Below are positions 60,880 through 64,000 of a stretch of 64,000 nt of DNA, in pieces; the first letter of the stretch is position 1, and each line of letters begins with the position of its first letter. Below the pieces are notes generated by a model. The model worked only from the letters and a program-made list of their open reading frames with translations, was not told the origin of the DNA and ran no database searches. Source of the DNA: an uncultured Clostridium sp. (GTDB lineage Bacteria; Bacillota; Clostridia; Lachnospirales; Lachnospiraceae); the NCBI GenBank assembly GCA_902496665.1, contig CABVBU010000011.1:1-64000 (forward strand), in the 5' to 3' direction. The translations under genes were made by a program, and so were the position numbers.

Positions 60880-60993
60880 AGTATTCTCCTTATTTTCCTG
60901 ATTTTTATGTGCAATCGCCGTTTCCGTCATCCGGACTTTGATCTCTGGTCCTGGTCCGTCTTCCGGATTTTTTCTCTGAATTCTCATGTTACG

Positions 60994-61028
60994 ATTGTAA
61001 ACTTTTACTTCACATTATAGTTCACAAT
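60994..61028 (-). promoter_or_regulatory. BirA-type biotin operator of bioB
   Basis: ATTGTAAACT and AGTTCACAAT form an inverted repeat spaced by 15 bases, matching the Firmicute BirA operator form (TTGTAAAC...GTTTACAA) with one changed base. A -10-like TATAAT (minus strand, 61014-61019) lies inside, so bound BirA would block transcription. Confidence 0.8.
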
Positions 61029-61035
61029 TATATAA

Positions 61036-61092
61036 AAAAGCACCGTGAAAGTCAACCATTTTTCGTTTATTAGTTAACTTTCACAGCACTTG
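61036..61092 (-). terminator. Terminator of the liv operon
   Basis: On the minus strand AAGTGCTGTGAAAGTTAAC pairs with GTTGACTTTCACGGTGCTT, followed by TTTTATAT that runs into the bioB promoter region. Confidence 0.85.
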
Positions 61093-61110
61093 GAATGCGA
61101 AGCACCAACA

Positions 61111-61818
61111 TCAGCCGCCCAGATATGCCTCTTTCACCTGCGGATTGGACAGCAGTTTATCCGCATCGTCGGAGAGAACGATCTCGCCCGTCTCGATCAC
61201 ATAGCCTCTCTTTGCGATCCTCAAAGCCTGGTTCGCATTCTGCTCTACCAGCATGATCGTCGTTCCCGACTTGTTGATGGAGACAATGGTATCAAACACT
61301 TGATCCACAAGGCGGGGAGAAAGTCCCATGGAGGGCTCGTCTAAAAGCAGAAGCCTCGGTCTCGACATCAGGGCGCGTCCCATGGCCAGCATCTGCTGCT
61401 CACCGCCGGACAGCGTTCCAGCCAGCTGATTTTTTCGCTCTGCCAGTCTCGGGAACATCTCGAAGATCTTATTTAAGTCCGCTTTTACGTTTTCCTTATC
61501 TTTCCGGCTGTAAGCACCTAAAAGCAGGTTATCCATAACCGATGTTCTCGGGAAAACTCTTCTTCCCTCCGGGACCATCGTCATACCGCTTCTCACGATC
61601 TCCATGGTGCCGGTTCCGTGGATTGGCTGTCCCTCAAAGGTAATCTCTCCGGTGGACGGGATCTGATCCATGATGGCGGTCAGGAGGGAGGTCTTTCCGG
61701 CTCCATTCGCCCCGATCAGGGCGACTAACTCTCCTTTTTCCACTGAAAGGCTGATCTTTTTGATTGCATGGATCTTGCCGTAATATACATCCAGGTCTTT
61801 TACATCAAGCATTGCCAT
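61111..61818 (-). CDS. livF: Branched-chain amino-acid ABC transporter ATPase LivF
   Basis: This 235-residue ABC ATPase has Walker A GANGAGKT at 36-43, signature LSGGEQQMLAMGRAL and Walker B LLLLDEPSMGLSP. It pairs with LivG. The ATG at 61818 overlaps livG by 14 bases and has AAAGGGGGC upstream. It is the last gene of the operon. Confidence 0.93.
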   Translation of the reverse strand: MAMLDVKDLDVYYGKIHAIKKISLSVEKGELVALIGANGAGKTSLLTAIMDQIPSTGEITFEGQPIHGTGTMEIVRSGMTMVPEGRRVFPRTSVMDNLLLGAYSRKDKENVKADLNKIFEMFPRLAERKNQLAGTLSGGEQQMLAMGRALMSRPRLLLLDEPSMGLSPRLVDQVFDTIVSINKSGTTIMLVEQNANQALRIAKRGYVIETGEIVLSDDADKLLSNPQVKEAYLGG

Positions 61819-62581
61819 TTGCGGATGCCCCCTTTCCCAGATAGGACTCAATGACAACAGGATCATTCTTGACGTCCTGGGGCAGTCCTTCCGCGATCTT
61901 CTGTCCGTGGTCAAACACGACCACGCGGTCCGCAATGTTCATGACCATACGCATGGCATGTTCAATGAGGATGATGGAATATTTCTCCGCTTTCAGGCGG
62001 TTGATGATCTCCACTAATTCGTCTTTCTCATGCGGGTTCATTCCCGCCGCCGGTTCGTCCAAAAGGATCAGGCTCGGCTCTGTCGCCAGCACTCTGGCGA
62101 TCTCCAGGCGGCGCTGCATGCCGTAGGGAAGATTTTTTGCCAGCCAGTCTTTCTTATCATAGATGCCCACATATTTCAGGCATTTTTCTATATATTCCTG
62201 GTTTTCAGCCTCTTCCTTCTTCAATCTTGTACTTCCGATCAGGGAATCCCAGATTCCACTCTTTCTGCGGCAATGGCGGGCGATAATGATATTTTCCGCC
62301 ACCGTCATGTTTCCAAAAAGACGGATATTCTGAAATGTGCGCGCCATTCCGAGACGGGTAATGGCCTCCGGCTGCATTTTCTCGATATTTTTTCCTTTAA
62401 AAATGATCTCTCCGCTGGTTGCAGGCGAGATTCCAGTGAGGACATTGTAGAATGTGGTCTTTCCAGAACCGTTCGGTCCAATGATGGCAACGATCTCGCC
62501 CTCATTGATGGAAAAATCGATCTCACTGTTGGCGTGAAGTCCGCCGAATACTTTTGTCACTTTTCTTGTCTCAAGCAGCAT
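61805..62581 (-). CDS. livG: Branched-chain amino-acid ABC transporter ATPase LivG
   Basis: This 258-residue ABC ATPase has Walker A GPNGSGKT at 35-42 (IIGPNGSGKTTFYNVLTGI), a LivG-type insert, and DEPAAGMNPHEKDELVEI. GAGGAG is eight bases before the ATG at 62581; an ATG two codons earlier at 62587 overlaps the livM stop and is nearly as likely. Confidence 0.92.
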   Translation of the reverse strand: MLLETRKVTKVFGGLHANSEIDFSINEGEIVAIIGPNGSGKTTFYNVLTGISPATSGEIIFKGKNIEKMQPEAITRLGMARTFQNIRLFGNMTVAENIIIARHCRRKSGIWDSLIGSTRLKKEEAENQEYIEKCLKYVGIYDKKDWLAKNLPYGMQRRLEIARVLATEPSLILLDEPAAGMNPHEKDELVEIINRLKAEKYSIILIEHAMRMVMNIADRVVVFDHGQKIAEGLPQDVKNDPVVIESYLGKGASANGNA

Positions 62582-62586
62582 ATCCA

Positions 62587-63603
62587 TCACTCCTCTTCCG
62601 TCTGAACTGTTTCCTTTTTGTCTGCCCCCCAGATACCCTGCGGTCTGAAACGCATCATGAATACAAGAAGGAAGCCGTAAAGGATCATCCACGGGTCAAA
62701 TGGAAGTCCAGCAATATCTTTTACTGAGTGGAACAGCTCCGGCAGGATCGTAAGAAGGATACCGCCGAGGATCATGCCCTTGATGCTCCGTCTTCCGCCG
62801 ATGACTACCATGGTGAATATGGAAATAGACTTGGTCGCGTTTAAGAGCTCCGGGCTCACCATGCTGGCGAACACCGCCTGGAAGCTTCCCGCGATGCTGC
62901 AGATCACTGCTGAGATCACCATTGCAAGGATCTTATAATATCTGGTGTTGATGCCCATGGCAACCGCCGCGATCTCATCCTCACGGATCGCGGAAAAGGC
63001 ATAGCCGATTCTTGAGTGCTCTGTTTTCCATGCGAAAAACGAAACCGCTGCCGTGATTAGAAACAGGATCAGAATATAACCGCCCTTGCTGGTGGATGCC
63101 AGCTTTGTGATCTTGATCCCGAAGATCTCCGGTGATTTAAGTCCCGGTATCCCGGCGGTTCCGCCCAAAGCCGCGGTATTGATCGCAATAAAGCGAAGGA
63201 TCTCGCAGAACGCGTAGGTGATGACGATCAGGAACTGTCCCTTCACGCGGAGGGAAGCCATCGCCAGAGGGATCGAAATGAGGGCTGCCAGAAGAAGTCC
63301 GATGGGGATCGTGATCCAGAAATTCAGACCGGTATATTTTAATAATACCGCCGTCGTATAGGCACCGATTCCGTAAAATGCTGCATGTCCCAGGGAAGTC
63401 TGACCCAGGTATCCAGACACAAAATTGAGTCCAAGTGCCAGAATTGCCGCAATGAGACAGTTGACAAGCACATGCTGAAAATAAGTAGGGATCCAGGCAC
63501 TCCCGCCATGAAATTTATCTATGTAACAGATCAGTAAAACAAGTACCGCCGATCCAAGAAAGGCAGTTTTTCCGTTTTTTCCCAAAAAACGTTCTCTTTT
63601 CAT
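62587..63603 (-). CDS. livM: Branched-chain amino-acid ABC transporter permease LivM
   Basis: This 338-residue membrane protein has about ten helices and the LivM blocks GLNFVSGYLGQTSLGHAAFY and AIREDEIAAVAMGINTRYYK. AAGGAGGCAGCTT precedes the ATG. It forms the channel with LivH. Its stop codon touches livG. Confidence 0.94.
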   Translation of the reverse strand: MKRERFLGKNGKTAFLGSAVLVLLICYIDKFHGGSAWIPTYFQHVLVNCLIAAILALGLNFVSGYLGQTSLGHAAFYGIGAYTTAVLLKYTGLNFWITIPIGLLLAALISIPLAMASLRVKGQFLIVITYAFCEILRFIAINTAALGGTAGIPGLKSPEIFGIKITKLASTSKGGYILILFLITAAVSFFAWKTEHSRIGYAFSAIREDEIAAVAMGINTRYYKILAMVISAVICSIAGSFQAVFASMVSPELLNATKSISIFTMVVIGGRRSIKGMILGGILLTILPELFHSVKDIAGLPFDPWMILYGFLLVFMMRFRPQGIWGADKKETVQTEEE

Positions 63604-63614
63604 AAGCTGCCTCC

Positions 63615-64000
63615 TTAAACCTTCTCTTCAAATTTGTATCCCATAAGTCCTGACGGCTTAATGAGAAGTACCAGGATCATCACCGCAAATCCGATGGCAT
63701 CCTTATAGCCCGTAGAGATAAATCCGGCTGTCAGGTTCTCTACGATTCCGAGGATAATTCCACCAACCAGGGAACCCGTGATACTTCCGATTCCGCCGAG
63801 GATCGCGCAGGACCATCCCTTCAATCCGGCAAGAGCTCCCATCGTCGGGTTGATCGCGTAGATCGTTCCGATAAAGAAACCGGCTGCCGCTCCGAGGGCA
63901 CCGCTGATGGCAAATGTGACCTTGATCAGCTTTTCCGCGTTGACGCCCATGAGGCCTAAGGTCTGCATGTCCTGGGATGCTGCCAGCATGGCCTTTCCTG
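63615..64000 (-). CDS. livH: Branched-chain amino-acid ABC transporter permease LivH (C-terminal part)
   Basis: The frame runs out of the window, so only about 128 C-terminal residues are seen. They match LivH: GKAMLAASQDMQTLGLMGVN, then INPTMGALAGLKGWSCAILG and GFISTGYKDAIGFAVMILVL. The start, and presumably the livJ/livK binding-protein gene, lie beyond position 64000. It ends 12 bases before livM. Confidence 0.92.
   Translation of the reverse strand, partial: GKAMLAASQDMQTLGLMGVNAEKLIKVTFAISGALGAAAGFFIGTIYAINPTMGALAGLKGWSCAILGGIGSITGSLVGGIILGIVENLTAGFISTGYKDAIGFAVMILVLLIKPSGLMGYKFEEKV

Overview
The window reads as a chromosome segment of an endospore-forming, Gram-positive anaerobe of class Clostridia, most likely a Lachnospiraceae-type organism. 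Reasons: a complete spoIIIA operon, spoIID, a SpoIIQ-like gene, spoIVB and cotJABC; rubrerythrin; a T-box in front of ileS; a TAXI-type TRAP transporter; low-GC promoters (TTGACA/TATAAT) with strong AGGAGG ribosome sites; moderate GC overall. No phage, CRISPR array, rRNA or intact transposase was seen. Most of the window is ordinary core chromosome.

Layout. 1-5.3 kb: tail of a tRNA-Glu, the spore-coat operon cotJABC, a small DUF1540 gene, a CBS/LUD pair, then spoIIQ-like and spoIID. 5.3-16.8 kb: glycogen phosphorylase, T-box-controlled ileS, pncB behind a structured leader, a UPF0340 gene, rubrerythrin behind a PerR-like palindrome, and cysK divergent from an Rrf2 regulator. 16.8-25.5 kb: accessory metabolism (long inverted repeat, a gene remnant, glutaminase, two LysR regulators, a CyuA-type cysteine desulfidase, an MFS carrier, ilvE, an Rpn-family remnant). 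25.5-34.5 kb: a DnaJ-family protein, a LytS/LytTR two-component pair followed upstream by a TAXI-TRAP transporter with DUF1850, and divergently a type I dehydroquinate dehydratase homologue that has lost its catalytic histidine.

34.6-52.7 kb is the conserved Clostridial block, all on the minus strand: spoIIIAA-AH, asp23, nusB, xseA, xseB, ispA, dxs, tlyA, nadK, argR, recN, spoIVB. It links sporulation channel assembly, transcription antitermination, exonuclease VII, isoprenoid precursor synthesis, NADP synthesis, arginine control and repair. It is interrupted by a plus-strand lipoprotein gene and by copies of a repeat, and spo0A is not found after spoIVB. 52.8-64 kb: homoserine dehydrogenase, a DUF4272 protein, rlmH, an acetyltransferase, an orphan OmpR-type regulator, comEA, a TSUP permease, bioB with a BirA-type operator, and a liv branched-chain amino-acid ABC transporter cut by the window end.

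The least explained structure is a 133-bp dispersed element (four full copies, two truncated ones) made of three hairpins between terminal inverted repeats, with a compensatory base-pair change in one copy. Other items worth attention are the His-to-Asn AroD homologue beside the TRAP genes, a 211-bp near-palindrome, a terminator/anti-arm arrangement before lytS, and a structured leader before pncB.
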